Shown here: positions 63,650-64,000 of the stretch, one piece after another
Position numbering within the stretch: position 1 is the stretch's first letter
Layout of the letters: every line of letters starts with the position of its first letter
From: Theocolax elegans
Taxonomy: Eukaryota > Arthropoda > Insecta > Hymenoptera > Cerocephalidae
DNA length: 64,000 nt
NCBI GenBank assembly: GCA_026168455.1
Contig: CM047426.1
Span: 29,633,058-29,697,057 of the forward strand
Direction: 5' to 3'
Notes under the pieces: model-generated
Databases searched by the model: none
What the model was told of the DNA's origin: nothing
The model's input: the letters and a program-made list of their open reading frames with translations, nothing else
Position numbers and translations under genes: made by a program

Positions 63650-63830
63650 ATATTACATCACGGGAAAGAAATCTATCGTATGGGCCCTGCTACTATTCTT
63701 CAGGTTTACAGCCCGATTCATAGATGTTTATGTCGTACAGTATTTAGATGGCAAAAGTGTACACCATTTTATTGCAGCAAGTCTTATTCAAGTCAATGAT
63801 TAGTCTAGTTATAAACTTGAATCTTGATCC
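63650..63830 (+). other. Possible exon at the right edge
   Basis: A pyrimidine-rich acceptor TTTTTAATTTTAG ends at 63649 and a strong donor CC|GTAAGT starts at 63831. The 181 bp between them are clearly GC-richer than the flanks. Two of three frames stay open for about 49-50 codons: one gives a Cys-rich peptide ending ...SKSYSSQ, the other a hydrophobic stretch (WALLLFF). Both end before the donor (tga and tag around 63796-63803), so the exon is either terminal-coding plus UTR or noncoding. Not recognised. Confidence 0.35.
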
Positions 63831-64000
63831 GTAAGTTTACTAATTTATATTATACCTACATGACTTGATATTAGTTAAAATATTTGTTATATATATAATT
63901 TTTAATGTTCAAATTTAAATTAATTAATAATATTTTGTTATATTTCTTTTTCTACGTATAGTAATACAATATTTATATTGCAATTATAGTAAATAGACTA
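63831..64000. other. AT-rich right edge
   Basis: Intron-like AT-rich sequence with no feature visible. Confidence 0.5.

Noticed and set aside
1..64000. CRISPR arrays, tRNA and rRNA genes
   Set aside because: No regularly spaced repeats with unique spacers were seen. No tRNA box A/B pair or cloverleaf and no rRNA-like segment was recognised, although a covariance-model search was not possible.

Overview
The window looks like animal, almost certainly insect, nuclear DNA. The best guess is a hymenopteran, because AT-rich intergenic DNA alternates with CpG-rich islands full of GA/CT, CA and TA microsatellites, and the one clear gene has an insect-type BTB and pipsqueak-domain protein. Nothing resembles a bacterial operon, plasmid, phage or CRISPR locus. 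The species assignment is inference from composition and gene family only.

Only one protein-coding gene can be supported with confidence. It lies on the + strand as two coding exons (46172-46362 and 47501-49586) joined by a 1138-bp phase-2 intron. The spliced product is 758 residues: a BTB/POZ domain split by the intron, an acidic patch, a basic nuclear-localisation-like stretch, a PQDLS CtBP-type motif, a 50-codon glutamine/histidine tract, and one pipsqueak helix-turn-helix. The closest family I recognise is jim lovell (lov, also called Tkr), a DNA-binding transcriptional regulator.

The 46 kb upstream is a gene-poor landscape. CpG/GA-rich islands (about 0.7-1.4, 2.2-3.5, 7.4-9.1, 11.6-12.9, 15.4-16.6, 19.9-20.9, 21.5-21.8, 24.0-24.7, 25.8-26.7, 29.9-31.9, 36.0-37.6, 40.65-42.0, 42.7-44.1 and 45.0-45.4 kb) are separated by AT-rich DNA without credible reading frames. 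Several islands carry promoter- or 5'-exon-like signals: a TATA-like element with a tiny ATG exon at 21.6-21.7 kb, a CAG|GTAAGA donor at 37.6 kb, and a perfect G-quadruplex motif just before a TCAGT initiator at 41.2-41.4 kb. These may be distal first exons or enhancers of the BTB gene, but nothing here proves that connection.

Downstream (49.6-60 kb) is 3' UTR-like and then AT-rich intergenic DNA with ATT/AAT trinucleotide tracts. From 60.4 kb to the right edge the DNA is repeat-derived. It includes a tandem duplication of about 0.8-kb units (61.53-63.62 kb), in which each copy is interrupted by a different palindromic MITE-like insertion. A GC-richer segment with good splice sites (63650-63830) may be an exon of the next gene. 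I see no new multi-gene system. The most unusual structure is the paired duplication with its two foldback insertions.
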